From Bacilli bacterium (GTDB taxonomy: Bacteria > Bacillota_I > Bacilli_A > RF39 > UBA660), in assembly GCA_022009835.1 (NCBI GenBank), contig CP091726.1, positions 1,178,001-1,242,000 on the forward strand: DNA of 64,000 bases, written 5' to 3'. A program made the position numbers and the translations under genes. The notes under the pieces were generated by a model that made no database searches, was not told where the DNA came from, and was given only the letters and a program-made list of their open reading frames with translations. The first letter of the stretch is position 1. Every line of letters starts with the position of its first letter. Positions 50,530 to 61,857 of the stretch are shown here, piece by piece.

Positions 50530-53417
50530 AAAAAGAAAAAGAAAAATTAAGTTATTAGACTTTAAGAGGTCTAGTAAGAATGGTAATGAAACGCCTAGAA
50601 ATAAGAATGCTAAAAAGTACTAAGAAAAAAAGTCAAAGCGAAAAAAATGTTCGTAGTAGAGATAAGGAAACTAATCCTAAAACAAAGAAGAGTTTAATTA
50701 GAAAAAAATTCTTACTATTCTATTGGGCCTTGCTATTATTGGTATCTTTGCCATGATGGCCTTTATGATATATATTGTTATTAGTACTGGTGATTTTGAT
50801 CCAGAGGCTTTGAAAAATCAGGATCAGACAGTCGTTTATGATAAAGATGGTAAGATCTTTGCTACTTTAGGTGATGAGAAGAGAGAATCAGTCTCCTACG
50901 ACGATTTACCACAGGTATTAATAGATGCTTTAATAGCTACTGAAGATTCTAGATTTTATGAACATAATGGTGTTGATATGGCTAGATTCTTAAAAGCTAC
51001 TGCTCTTAACTTGATTGGTAAGGATGATGCCGGTGGTGCTTCTACTCTAACAATGCAAACCGTTAAGAATAATTTGACTAAGAAAGATACTTTGGAAGCT
51101 AATAAGATTAAGAAGATTATTAGAAAGTTCCAGGATGTTTACTTATCCGTATTCTTTATGGAAAAGAAATATAGTAAAAGTGAAATACTTGAAATGTATG
51201 TTAATGATAGTTGTTTAGGTGGAAGAATATATGGTGTTGGTGAAGCAAGTAAATACTACTTTGGTAAAAGTGTATCTGAGCTTAGTTTACCAGAAGCAGC
51301 CCTACTAGCGGGTATGTATCAGGCTCCTAATAAATATGAACCTTATAAGCATCCTGAGGCTGCTCAAAAAAGAAGAAGTACTGTATTAAACTTAATGTAT
51401 AGGCATGGTTATATTACTGAAGAAGAAAAAAATATGGCTAATGCTGTTAGTATTGAGAGTATGCTTGCTAATAATTCTACAGTTGGTGAATATGATGGAT
51501 ATCTTGATACTGTAATACAAGAAGTTAAAGATAAAACTGGTGATGATCCTTCTCTTGTATCAATGAAAATATATACTGCTCTTGATAGAAGTATTCAAGA
51601 TGGTATTAATGATGTATTAAATGGTGAATCTTATTCTGGCTGGGTTAATGATAAAATTCAAGCAGGTATAGCTGTTACTAATGTTAATGATGGTACAATC
51701 GTAGCTATTGGTGCTGGAAGAAATAGAAAAGCTGGTGATTGGAACTATGCTACACAATCATATAGACAACCAGGAAGTACCGCTAAACCAATATTTGATT
51801 ATGGTCCAGGATTTGAGTATAATGATTTTTCTACTTATACCCTATTTAATGATGAACCATGGACATATACTAATGGTCCTGAAATTGGTAACTGGGATGG
51901 TGGATATCAAGGATTAATTACGCTAAGACAAGCACTTAGTGTATCAAGAAATATTCCAGCTTTAAAAGCCTTCCAACAAGTTGATAAGAAAAAAATTGCT
52001 TCGTTTGTAAGTGGTTTAGGAATAGATATTGCTTATAGTAACAAAGATGAGAATTATCAAAAATATAGTAATGGTGGGGATAATCTACTTAATGAAGCTT
52101 ATTCAATAGGTGGTATGTCTAGAGGTGTTACTCCTCTTGATATGGCTGAGGCTTATGCAAGTTTTGCTAATGGTGGTTATCATATTGAAACTCATGCTGT
52201 TACTAAAATTGAATATCGTTCTACTGGTAAGACTGTTGATTTTACTTATGATAAAGAAAAAGTTATGTCAGATTCTACTGCATACTTAATGAATAATGTT
52301 CTTCAATATGCTGTTGAATATGCTTTCAATGGTGGTGCTAGAGTATATGGTTCAACAGTAGCCGCTAAAACAGGTACTTCTAACCTATCCGATGCTGAAT
52401 GTATTGCTAAAGGAATTCCTGTGGGTTCAGTAGCGGATTTATGGACAGTTGCTTATACTCCTGAATACTCAGTAGCATTATGGTATGGTTATGAGAAGAC
52501 AACTAAAGAATATTATCTAGGCAGTGCTAGTGCTCCTAAAGATGAGGTTATGAGAGCAGTAATTAAAACTATTCCTAAAACAACTAAGAAATGGGAAATG
52601 CCTTCTTCAGTAGTAGCAGTAACCGTGGAAAAAGAAACATGGCCTGCTAAACTACCTAGTGAATATACTCCAGATGATATGAAAGTAACAGAATACTTTA
52701 AGAAAGGTACACAACCTACTGAAGTATCTGATAGATATGCTAAATTACCTATTGTTACTAATTTGAAGAATGAAAAAACTAGTGATGGATATAAACTAAC
52801 TTGGAATTTTAAAACACCTAATGTATTAGATGAAACTTATTTAAGTAAATACTTTAGTAACTCAGTATTTGGTAAACAATCCGCTAATTACTTGCAAGCT
52901 AGACTAAACTATAATAATAATACTCTTGGTGGTCAAGGATTTGGTATCTATATAAAGAATAGTATTGGTTCTTTAGAAAGGATTGCTTTTGTTACTGAAA
53001 ATGAATATGTATATAAGCCTACTAGTGCTGGTAATATTGATATCGTTGTTAAGGCTGAATATCAGAACTTTAAAGCTAATGCTAGTGATGAGGTGAAAAC
53101 TACTGTTAAGAGTGATGGTGCTATTATTAGTCAGAAATTAAAGATTACATTTAATGACAATAAAAGATACTATTACTGTAGAAAAGGGTAAATATACCGA
53201 AGAAGGTATTACTGCTAAATATAATGGTAGAGATGTTACTAAAAATAGTAGAACTTCTATTACATATGAAATAAGTGGTGATAGTAATACTTATAAAGCA
53301 ATTAGTAATTTAGAAAATGCTATTAATAAATTAGAGACTGGTACTTATACTATTACTTATACTGTTACCTACTCTAACGAAACAGAAAAGATTACTAGAA
53401 CAATAATAATTAGTTAA
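50500..53417 (+). CDS. Class A penicillin-binding protein (PBP1A type)
   Basis: Synthesises peptidoglycan: glycosyltransferase plus transpeptidase. The start is uncertain (GTG 50500 behind AAAGGAAG). A Lys/Arg-rich cytoplasmic tail is followed by the anchor GLAIIGIFAMMAFMIYIVIS. GT51 motifs: LIATEDSRFYEHNGVDMARF, GGASTLTMQTVKNNLTKKDT, KKYSKSEILEMYVND. Transpeptidase motifs: SxxK in QPGSTAKPIFDYGPG, SxN in VSRNIPALK, KTG in AAKTGTSNLSD. After a shift at 53165 a beta-rich C-terminal extension ends TGTYTITYTVTYSNETEKI. ~970 aa, longer than most PBP1A. Shifts also near 50527, 50620 and 50707. Confidence 0.93.
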
Positions 53418-53420
53418 AAG

Positions 53421-53457
53421 AAAAGTTAACTCAAAAGGTTTGGGTTAACTTTTTTTA
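53421..53457. terminator. Terminator after PBP1
   Basis: AAAAGTTAAC/GTTAACTTTT stem followed by T7; the A run on the other side lets it serve the convergent gene too. Confidence 0.85.
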
Positions 53458-54164
53458 TATGTACATATTATTTTTTTCTTTGAACTTACGATATTCTTTT
53501 ATAAAGTCAAAGTTTTTTTCATAGCTATAGAATAAACGATCATACTGAGTCGACATTAGATTATAGTTACTATCTGTTATTTTTTCAAATAAAGCAACTG
53601 TTCCATAGTTATTACGAATTATGAAATAGATTTCTTCTAATATGGAAACTATTTTTCATAGAATCACTATATTCATCAATATTAAGTTTTGTTATTTTTG
53701 ATGTCTAGTGAATTAAAAAAAGGAGTAAGTTCTTTTTTTCCAATATTAGACAATTATTATAAAAAGTTATAAGATATCATTTTTATTATATCCTTTTAAA
53801 TATTTTTTAGTGTTATAACTCGTATAGAAATAGTATTTGCTGAATAATATATCATTATTCTCTTTTATGAGAGATGGTAACATGGTATAGACTATTTCAA
53901 TATTATTAAATACTCTTATCATATAAGTTATAAAGTTATCTAGTACATATAAAAAAATTGTTCATAACTAGTTAGATATTTTTCAAAAAAATAGTTGGAT
54001 GGGTAATTTTTTTAATTTTTTCTTCTTTTAATTTGTTAATAAGTTCATCTAATTTATCGTTGGATAATAAATCTAATATCATTACTTTATTCATCAAATT
54101 ATTTAGTGATTTTTGTTACTTCTATTACATCTTCTTTTTTTGGTTTTATTAATTCAGTCTTCAT
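53455..54164 (-). CDS. Hypothetical protein
   Basis: Start MKTELIKPKKEDVIEVTKIT behind GGGGAATC. Then THPTIFFEKYLTSYEQFFYV, DNFITYMIRVFNNIEIVYTM, LPSLIKENNDILFSKYYFYT, and TDSNYNLMSTQYDRLFYSYE. Rich in Tyr, Phe, Asn; helical; no signal sequence. Shifts near 54100, 53990, 53955, 53745, 53700 and 53645. ~235 aa. No family recognised. Confidence 0.55.
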
Positions 54165-54302
54165 GTGTGATGATTCCCCTTTCTTATGATTAAAATCACG
54201 ACATTTTTTAGGATACCACAATTTTTACTAAAAAAAGCAATTAGATATATGTTATTTGGAACTTTTTTTGATAATAATATGTATTTTTGTTAACTTATTA
54301 GT

Positions 54303-54338
54303 AACAAAAAGAACTAATTCTTGTCATTAGTTCTTTCA
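54303..54338 (-). terminator. Terminator of topA
   Basis: AAAGAACTAA/TTAGTTCTTT stem overlapping the topA stop, T5 on the minus strand. Confidence 0.8.
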
Positions 54339-56367
54339 TAATCGCAATTAGTACATTTTATTTTTATCTTTTTTTATTGTTAGGATGCCATGACATTTAG
54401 GACATGGTTCTGGTATTGGTTCATCCCAGGTAGCAAAATCACATTTTGGATAATTAGAGCAGCCATAGAATATCTTACCTTTTTTGGTCTTTCTTTCAAC
54501 CACTTTACCATCACATTTTGGACAGTCCATTATTTCCTTTACTTCCTGCTCTTCTTTCTCATTTTTTTAATATACTTGCATGTTGGATAGTTGGAGCAGG
54601 CAGTAAACTTGCCATATCTACTTTGTTTGATTACCATTGGACTACCACATTTTGGGCAGTTTTCTCCGGTTGGTTCGGCAGTCTTTTTCTGCATTTCTTT
54701 AAAGGCCACTTCGACTTTTGGTTCAAAATCTTTATAGAATAAAGCAAGTAATTTGTCCCATTCTAAATCTCCATCTGCGATTCTATCGAGATCATTTTCC
54801 ATGTTTCTAGTGTATTCTACATTTATTATATCTTTAAAGAATTCTTGCAACTTATCTGTTGTTTCAATACCCATATCAGTTGGAACAAACTTTTTATCTA
54901 CTAATTTTACATAATCACGTTCTTCGATAGTAGCAATAGTTTTGGCATAAGTAGATGGTCTTCCAATACCTAGTTCTTCCATTTCTTTGATTAGTTTACT
55001 TTCAGTGTATCTAGCAGGTGGTTTAGTAGTATGAGATGAGTATTCAATATTATTTGATACAACAACATTACTTTTATAAGCACTGAAGTCTGGTAAAACA
55101 GTATCTTCACTATCTTCATATTTATTATATACTTTTTAAATAACCATCAAATAGTAATACTTGACCGGTTGTTTTTGAACTGATAGTTATTATTATCTAA
55201 TATAACAGAAGTTGCTTCAAATTTGGCATCTTTCATTAGTGATGCTAATGCTCTATAATAAATTAAGCTATATAATTTATATTCATCATTAGATAAATAT
55301 TCTTTTATTTTATCAGGTGTATAATTTATATTAGTAGGTCTTATGGCCTCATGCGCATCTTGAACATTTTCTGTCTTATTACTTTTCTTTACATAGCCAA
55401 CATATTCACTGCCATAGGTATCTTTGATATAACCATAAGTCATTTTGGTAAACTCATCGGATAATCTTATGGAGTCTGTTCTCATATATGATATTAGTCC
55501 TTCGGCTCCATCTTTTAGATTTATTCCTTCATATAGTTTTTGAGCGATGACCATTGTTTTTTTGGAACTGAAGCCTAATTTAGTAGAGGCCTCCTGCTGC
55601 ATGGTACTAGTAGTGAATGGTGCCTTACTCTTTTTATTTTTTTCTTTCTTTTCAACCGATTCTATTTTGAAAGCATTTGATAATTTACTTAATATTTCTT
55701 TAGCTTCGTTTTCTTTTTTTATTTCAATTTTCTTATGGTTGTATGTTTCTAATTTAGCGGTAAAGTCATTAAATGTTGCTTCAATTTCGAAATATTCTTC
55801 AGGTATGAAAGCCTCTATTTCTCTTTCTCTATCAACGATAAGTTTAAGGGCAACTGATTGTACTCTACCAGCAGATTTTCCACCTGTTTTTGATTGCATT
55901 AATTTACTTAATCTAAAGCCAATTATTCGGTCTAGTATTCTTCTAGTCTCTTGGGATTTGACGAGATTATCATCTATTTTTCTGGCTTTATCAAAAGATC
56001 CTAAAACTGCTGATTTAGTTATTTCATTGAAGACGATTCTTTGATAGCCTTCCTCTTGCAAACCTAATGTATCATATAAATGCCAACTTATAGCCTCTCC
56101 TTCACGATCGGGGTCGGTTGCTAAATAAACAAAGTCCGCATCTTTAACATCTTTTTTTAATTCTTTTACTAATTTAGTCTTTCCTTTTATTATTTTATAA
56201 TCAGGTTTAAAGTCATTATCTATATCCACACCAAAGCCATATTTGCCTGCTGTTGATAGATCTCTTATATGGCCTAATGATGATACTACTTTAAACTCTT
56301 TTCCTAGGTATTTTTCAATTGTCTTACTTTTATGTGGAGACTCCACTATTACTAATTTTTTTGACAT
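54314..56367 (-). CDS. topA: DNA topoisomerase I
   Basis: Relaxes negative supercoils through a Tyr-DNA intermediate. TOPRIM: KLVIVESPHKSKTIEKYLGK, DFVYLATDPDREGEAISWHL (DxDxE). Decatenation loop/active site: EGLISYMRTDSIRLSDEFTK with the catalytic Tyr. C-terminal zinc fingers: CPKCGSPMVIKQSRYGKFTA, CPKCDGKVVERKTKKGKIFY, CPKCHGILTIKKDKNKMYC. Ends TNCDYERTNDKN at TAG 54314. Shifts at 55180, 55135, 54567 and 54358. ~684 aa. Confidence 0.96.
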
Positions 56368-56866
56368 AAAATCCGTCCTTCCTTGTACATTATAACTATT
56401 CTTTAATCAAAAAAAGCAAGTACTTTTTTTAGTATTTTTATATTTCTCTCATAGATAATTCTATTACTTTTAAATGTTATATTATACTTATATTTAATTA
56501 ATCTTATATACTTGATATAGTTATTTTGGTAATTTCTATTATAATATGGTTATTTTTTTATTGTCAATGGGATTATTTTTGATATTAATAAAATAGTCCT
56601 CTGGTGATGAGGACCACTTATATATAAAAACATAAGATTTCTCTTATGACATTATATATTATGCTAATGATGATAAAATAGTTCTTGTTTGTTTACTTTT
56701 TATTTTTAATAGTTATAGAAGTATTATTGTATTTTTTTACATCATATTTGTACTATTGATATAGTAGATGTTAATATTGTTAAAAAAATCTTATGGTATT
56801 TCTTATATCATTCTTAATAGTGGTAATCTTAATAAATAGAAAAAAACTTAATCTAGTTCTTGGGGA
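56368..56866. other. Intergenic region, ~500 bp, no convincing gene
   Basis: AT-rich with many T runs and no ORF with a ribosome site. At 56594-56650 a hairpin GTCCTC/GAGGAC is followed by CATAAGA/TCTTATG; the layout recalls the two-hairpin element but the closing bases do not match. The topA promoter should lie near its right side of 56370-56560 (minus strand), though I see no clear -35/-10 pair. Confidence 0.5.
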
Positions 56867-56884
56867 TTAAGTTTTTATTTTTTT
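56841..56884 (-). terminator. Terminator of the 56867-57957 gene
   Basis: AAAAACTTAATC/GATTAAGTTTTT stem spanning the stop codon, with A/T runs on both sides. Confidence 0.75.
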
Positions 56885-57957
56885 ATCAACTGCAATATCA
56901 TGAATAATTAATTTTTGAGTTTTTTTATCTTCGTTTTTTTAATATTATATATTAGAAGATATTCAGTATAATTATCTAGGCTTAAATATTGCTTGTTATA
57001 GCCCTTACCTATGTCAGTAAAATAGTTATAATACTTTAGACTTGGGATGTAGTCATTATGTTTTTCCTTTTTAGTACTAATTCATCTAATCTTAAGATAT
57101 ATTTGTTCTTTTTTTCCCTTTTATTTTTTTATATTTTTGCTATTACATAAGAATTATCTCTACTTATTCTATTTCTTGTTGAGATATAAGATTCTTCTAC
57201 TTTTTAAATTGAACTTATCTGTTACTAAGGTTTGTTTTTTTCTCCTATTGTTCCATGAATAACGAATTTATTAAAAGGAAAAAGCTAATATTAATATTAT
57301 TGCTATTATTCCTAAAAATAATATTTATGAATAATTTATATTCTGTATAATAGTATTTTTAGTTCTCTTAATTGTTTTCTTCCGGTATTTAGAATTTTTA
57401 TCCGATGATATATTAGTGGTTACTTCTACTTCTTCATTATCTTCGGCTTCTAATTTTTAGATCTTGAAGATCTTTATTGAAATTGAACTTTTTTTAATAT
57501 CGAAGCCTAATCCTCTTATTAATACAGGAATGGTTATGATTAATAACATCCAATAATTTACTCTACTTATATCTCTTAGTAATCTTATTTCTTTAGCGGG
57601 TAATACGGTTGTTTCTAATACTCTTATATTATTGGTTAAGTTGATAAATAGTAAAAAGAGAAAAGTAAACTTACTACAATGGTTATGGTGTAGAATAGCT
57701 TAGGTTTCTTTTTATATTTCATTAGATAGTATATTGTTATTGACATTATTATTATGAGGAATATGGCAATATATATAAAGGGGTTTATATAGTTTGTCAT
57801 TTCAATAGCTACACTACCATTATATAATATATAATCTTTAAAGAAGGTAACAATATTACTTGCTTTAAATGTTATATAGGCAAATAATATAAATAATATT
57901 ATATGTATTAATTTAAAGTACTTTATTAGAAAAAGCATAGGGTCTTCTTAGTACCAT
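56867..57957 (-). CDS. Multi-pass membrane protein, unknown function
   Basis: AAGGAGG lies 7 nt before the ATG at 57957 (MVLRRPYAF). Four N-terminal helices: YFKLIHIILFILFAYITFKA, NPFIYIAIFLIIIMSITIYY, LFYTITIVVSLLFSFYYL, YWMLLIITIPVLIRGLGFDI. A charged cytoplasmic linker EAEDNEEVEVTTNISSDKNS and basic KKTIKRTKNT follow, then one more helix and an outer C-terminal domain (NKFVIHGTIGEKQTLVTDKF; KNEDKKTQKLIIHDIAVDKK). At least six shifts; the reconstruction gives ~360 aa. No family recognised. Confidence 0.6.
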
Positions 57958-58007
57958 TTTATTCCTCCTTACTCTATTATTAGTATACAATAAAATGGTA
58001 AATATAG

Positions 58008-58046
58008 CAAGAAAAAATAACAAAGTTTTATGCTTTGCTATTTATA
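58008..58046 (-). terminator. Terminator of thrS
   Basis: ATAGCAAAG/CTTTGTTAT stem (one G-U) followed by T6 on the minus strand. Confidence 0.75.
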
Positions 58047-59797
58047 TTCTTGAACCATAGTTATCATTTCTTTTTATGTATTCTTCTTTATCTAATGTTA
58101 CAGTATTTTTCTTCTCCAAATTTACGATAGGTAATTGTATTGTTATCTCTTTCTTTATTTCCTAATACTAATGTGTATGGTATTTTTCTTGTTTGAGATT
58201 CTCTTATTTTATAACCCATTTTTTCATTTCTTGAATCTAATTCTACTCTGAAACCTTTTGTTCTTAATTCTTCAACTACTTTGTTAGCATATTCTAAATG
58301 ATACTCGTTATTTACTGGTATAACATTTATTTGAACTGGAGATAGCCATAATGGTAATGCTCCTTTTGTTTCTTCTAGAATGAAGGCTGTAAATCTATCA
58401 AATGTTCCAAAGATAGCTCTATGTAGTACTACTGGTACTTGTTTTTCGCCATTAGAATCAATATATGATAGGTTAAATCTTCTTGGTAATAAGAAGTCTA
58501 ATTGGCAAGTAGATAGTGTTACTTCTGGACCTACTGCTGGTTTTACTTCAACATCTAGTTTTGGTCCGTAGAAGGCAGCTTCTCCAATTGCTTCGGTATA
58601 TGGTACTCCTATCTCATTTAATACTTCTCTAAGTTCATTCTCAGCCTTATTCCACATCTCATCATCATCAAAGTATTTATGTTTATCTTCAGGATCTCTA
58701 AGAGATAATCTAAACTTATAATTATCAAGTCCAAAGTCTTTATATACATCTAGTATAAGACTAACTACTTCTTTAAATTGATCTTTAATTTGATCAGGTC
58801 TAACAAATAGATGAGCATCATTTTGACACATACATCTAACTCTCTCTAGTCCTTTTACAGCACCACTTGCTTCATATCTGAAGTCAGTAGCAAATTCTCC
58901 TATTTTGATTGGTAATTCACGATATGAATGAATCTCATTACCATAAATTAACATATGATGTGGACAATTCATAGGTCTTAATACAAATTCTTCATCATCA
59001 ACTTTCATAGAAGGAAACATATTTTCTTTATAATGATCCCAGTGTCCTGAAGTCTTATATAAATCTACTGTTCCTACACATGGAGTATATACATGAGAGT
59101 ACCCTAGTTTTTGTTCCTTAGCATAAATATAATTCTCCAAGTTCTTTCTAACAATTGCTCCATTAGGAAGCCATAGAGGCATTCCTTTTCCTACTAAATC
59201 ATGAGACATAAAGATGTCTAAGTCTTTACCAATCTTACGATGATCTCTTTCTTTTCTTTCTTGTAATTCAGTTAAGTAACTATTTAAATCTTCCTCATTT
59301 CTAAAACATACTCCATATATTCTCTGAAGCATTTTGTTGTTTGAATCGGCCTTCCAATAAGCTCCTGATACTTTGATTAGTTTAAAATATTTTAGTTCTT
59401 TTGTTGTATCTACATGAGGTCCTCTACAAAGGTCTGTAAAGTCTCCTTGGGTATAACAAGAGATTACTTGTTCATTTTCATCCATTCTATTAATTAAGTC
59501 TATTTTGTATGGATCATCATGAAACATATTTAGTGCTTCATCTTTACTAATTTCATGTCTAACGATTCTCTTACCATCTTTAGATAACTTCTTCATTTCC
59601 TTTTTCTATTTTTAGGTAAATCTTCTTCTTTGATTACTTCATCACCTAAATCAATGTCATAATAGAACCCCTCTTCAATTACTGGTCCTACCCAAAACTT
59701 AGCATTAGGATATAAATGCTTAACAGCTTGTGCAAGTAAATGTGCACAAGAATGATTTAACTTACTTAAATCTTCATTTTTCTTTAATATTTATCAT
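58042..59797 (-). CDS. thrS: Threonyl-tRNA synthetase lacking the N-terminal TGS domain
   Basis: Start MINIKEKNEDLSKLNHSCAH at 59797 with GAAGGAG upstream. The protein opens directly with the editing domain: HSCAHLLAQAVKHLYPNAKF, WVGPVIEEGFYYDIDLGDEV, DLCRGPHVDTTKELKYFKL. The class II core has motif 2 DFRYEASGAVKGLERVRCM and VLRPMNCPHHMLIYGN (zinc Cys), DVEVKPAVGPEVTLSTCQLD, and motif 3 VPVVLHRAIFGTFDRF. The anticodon domain ends LDKEEYIKRNDNYGSRI. Shifts at 59775, 59611 and 58104. ~584 aa; the usual ~60-aa TGS domain is absent, and the upstream DNA encodes a different ORF. Controlled by a T-box. Confidence 0.93.
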
Positions 59798-59821
59798 TTC
59801 TTCTATTTCTCCTTCTATTTT

Positions 59822-60088
59822 TCACTTTTTAATTTGTTTTTCTCTTTTTATTTTTTTCTCTTTTTCTCTTTTTACATATTTTTTACATTCTCTATAATAT
59901 GTATTATCAATAGTAGTTTGACCTGTTACTATTCTATCTATTATTCTAATACCATTATCACTATAACCTACTAGTGTCTTTCTTAATATAATTAAATCAC
60001 TTAAATTAAGATTAGATATATCTAGTTGCCAAGTCTCATACTTATTTTTTTCTCCATACCGTTACTGGTATAAAATTATTTTTTTCAT
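59822..60088 (-). CDS. Small basic protein in the thrS leader operon
   Basis: AGGAGGG lies 8 nt before the ATG. With two opposite one-base shifts (60080, 60049) it reads NNFIPVTVWRKNKYETWQLD, ISNLNLSDLIILRKTLVGYS, DNGIRIIDRIVTGQTTIDNT, YYRECKKYVKREKEKKIKRE, ending QIKK, 88 aa. The length is an exact multiple of three. The C-terminus is a charged helix. It lies between the T-box terminator and thrS, so it shares threonine control. Not a TGS domain; no family recognised. Confidence 0.6.
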
Positions 60089-60104
60089 AACCAAACCCTC
60101 CTAT

Positions 60105-60315
60105 TTATGAAAAAAAGACCTCTAAAAGGAGAGAATACATATCTCGGTACCATCCTTCTTTGGTCTTAATTTAGATAACGGCTATTAACCGGTAATCTCT
60201 TTCGAGTACACTATAAAGGTAGTAATTATATATCTTTATCATTAGTTTCCACCAAACACTAACTCTCTATAAATAAAATATATATAATCTTGTCCTTCTC
60301 ATTGCTTTCAAATAT
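60105..60315 (-). promoter_or_regulatory. T-box riboswitch leader of thrS
   Basis: T-box sequence GGATGGTACCGAG at 60155-60143 on the minus strand. Upstream stem I region holds ATTACTACCTTTATAG, where ACC or ACT is a Thr specifier. GAGGTC followed by T7 ends the terminator (60124-60112). Confidence 0.9.
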
Positions 60316-60370
60316 AAATATATTATATTCTTATTTTTTTATCTTTGTCAATTACTTTTTTTATCTATTT

Positions 60371-60427
60371 TTCCACTTCAGCCTGTAGTCTTCCGTGGTA
60401 TGATGAAGCCTTAAGTCTTCATCATAA
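60371..60427 (-). repeat. Two-hairpin intergenic element, copy F
   Basis: On the minus strand hairpin 1 is TATGATGAAG, loop ACTTAAGG, CTTCATCATA (perfect). Hairpin 2 is CCAC-GGA-AG, loop ACTACAGG, CT-GAA-GTGG. The stem of hairpin 1 equals that of copies C and D. Confidence 0.78.
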
Positions 60428-60431
60428 GCAT

Positions 60432-61126
60432 TTATTTATTAAATGTTTCATTTAATATAGATATATATTTACTTCTCATATCAGTAAGTATTGTATCAAG
60501 TATTTCAAAAGAAATATCTCTTTCACTCTTATTTGTAGTATCAAATAAATAAAAAAATTAATATTTTTCTTTATTAGATAATTCTTTAATATTCATAAGT
60601 GAATCATTATATTCATTAATATTATCTTCATTTAGAAAAGTCCTTTTTTCTAACGATGCATTAGCAGTATAATCTCTTCTTAAAGAAGTTAAACTATCAG
60701 TATATAAACCTATTATAATATCAATCTTATTTTTAATTATTGGAGTATATTCATCTATATAATTATCATATTCTTCTTTAGTCACTCCATTTTTATTATA
60801 TAGTCTATCCATCCATATCATTCTATCAAAAAGAGATCTATCTATTAATATAATATCTTGTTTTTTTGTTAGTTCTTTGTTTAAATCTTCTAAAAACATA
60901 TTTAGGAATTTCAGTATTAATAATTTTTTTATATTCATCTTTTTAATTTAGGATATATTTCTTTCTTATATCTCTTTGAAGTAGTAAATTCTTCTAATGT
61001 ACTAGTAGTAAAACCACCCTTCTTAAAAAAGTCATATAAATTATTCATAAGAGTAGTTTTACCAGTTCTTGGTGTTCCAGTAAACTCTATTACATATGGT
61101 TTATTATTATCAAGTACACTAATCAT
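60432..61126 (-). CDS. P-loop NTPase, kinase-like
   Basis: MISVLDNNKPYVIEFTGTPR then TGKTTLMNNLYDFFKKGG: Walker A GTPRTGKT. Later LTKKQDIILIDRSLFDRMIW contains a DRS motif like thymidylate/deoxynucleoside kinases, and NKIDIIIGLYTDSLTSLRRD a possible lid. Shifts near 60945 and 60556. ~230 aa. It begins 1-2 nt after the HD-domain stop, so the two form an operon. It could be a nucleotide kinase or a signalling NTPase. Confidence 0.7.
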
Positions 61127-61127
61127 C

Positions 61128-61772
61128 TTATATATTTCTTGTTTTTCTATAATGTAATCTAATTAATTTATTATATTCTTCTTCTCGTCCTTTAAATATC
61201 TTTCTTTCAAGTTCATCATGTTTATTATCATTAAAGATATCATCAATAAGTAACTTTAATCTACTAAACATTGAAATGTTTTCATCTTCGTTATAAATTA
61301 AACTATTATATACTTCAGTATAATACCACTTTTGTTTATCAAAACCTCTTTTAAAGGATGAAAAATCTTTTTTTCCTTTAATTTCAAATATTATTCGCAT
61401 ATCTTCTAAATTACTTATCTTATCTGCACATACTACAGCCTTATGTCTTAAATCTAAATATTTTACTTTATCTATAGTAATAGTTTTTCTCTCTTCCCAA
61501 CTTAAACTTTTATCTTCTTCTGTTGCACCAAGTACTAATGATACAATATCATCATTAAATTCATTTAATAAATCTTCTTTAGTATATTTAGTATCCTCAA
61601 TTACATCATGAAGATAAGCAGCCGCTACTACATTATCATCATATCCATATTCACTCAAAATATTAGCAACATTTATAGGATGAATAATCATAGGTTTCTC
61701 TTTATCAGATTTTCTTATTTGTCCTTTATGTGCCTTAATAGCAAATAATTTCGCTTTTTCTCTTATATTCAT
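61128..61772 (-). CDS. HD-domain phosphohydrolase (RelA/SpoT hydrolase-like)
   Basis: Start MNIREKAKLFAIKAHKGQIR at 61772 behind GAGGAGTG. Motifs: KGQIRKSDKEKPMIIHPINV, AAAYLHDVIEDTKYTKEDLL (HD), HKAVVCADKISNLEDMRIIF. This order (K-Q-R-K, H-P, HD, D-K-x-x-N) is that of the (p)ppGpp hydrolase domain of SpoT/MESH1 proteins. No synthetase domain is present, so it is a stand-alone small alarmone hydrolase candidate, or a general nucleotide hydrolase. ~214 aa, intact. Confidence 0.83.
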   Translation of the reverse strand: MNIREKAKLFAIKAHKGQIRKSDKEKPMIIHPINVANILSEYGYDDNVVAAAYLHDVIEDTKYTKEDLLNEFNDDIVSLVLGATEEDKSLSWEERKTITIDKVKYLDLRHKAVVCADKISNLEDMRIIFEIKGKKDFSSFKRGFDKQKWYYTEVYNSLIYNEDENISMFSRLKLLIDDIFNDNKHDELERKIFKGREEEYNKLIRLHYRKTRNI

Positions 61773-61857
61773 TTTATCACTCCTCAAAATTATTATAATA
61801 GTATTAAAGGAAATATATCGTCATTATTATATAAATATAGGAAATATTATGTATCTA

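Noticed and set aside
55547..56044. 165-codon + strand ORF
   Set aside because: Antisense to the conserved topA core.
56594..56650. Tenth copy of the two-hairpin element
   Set aside because: Two hairpins are present, but stem 1 is only 6 bp, the loop differs and the closing bases of hairpin 2 are absent.
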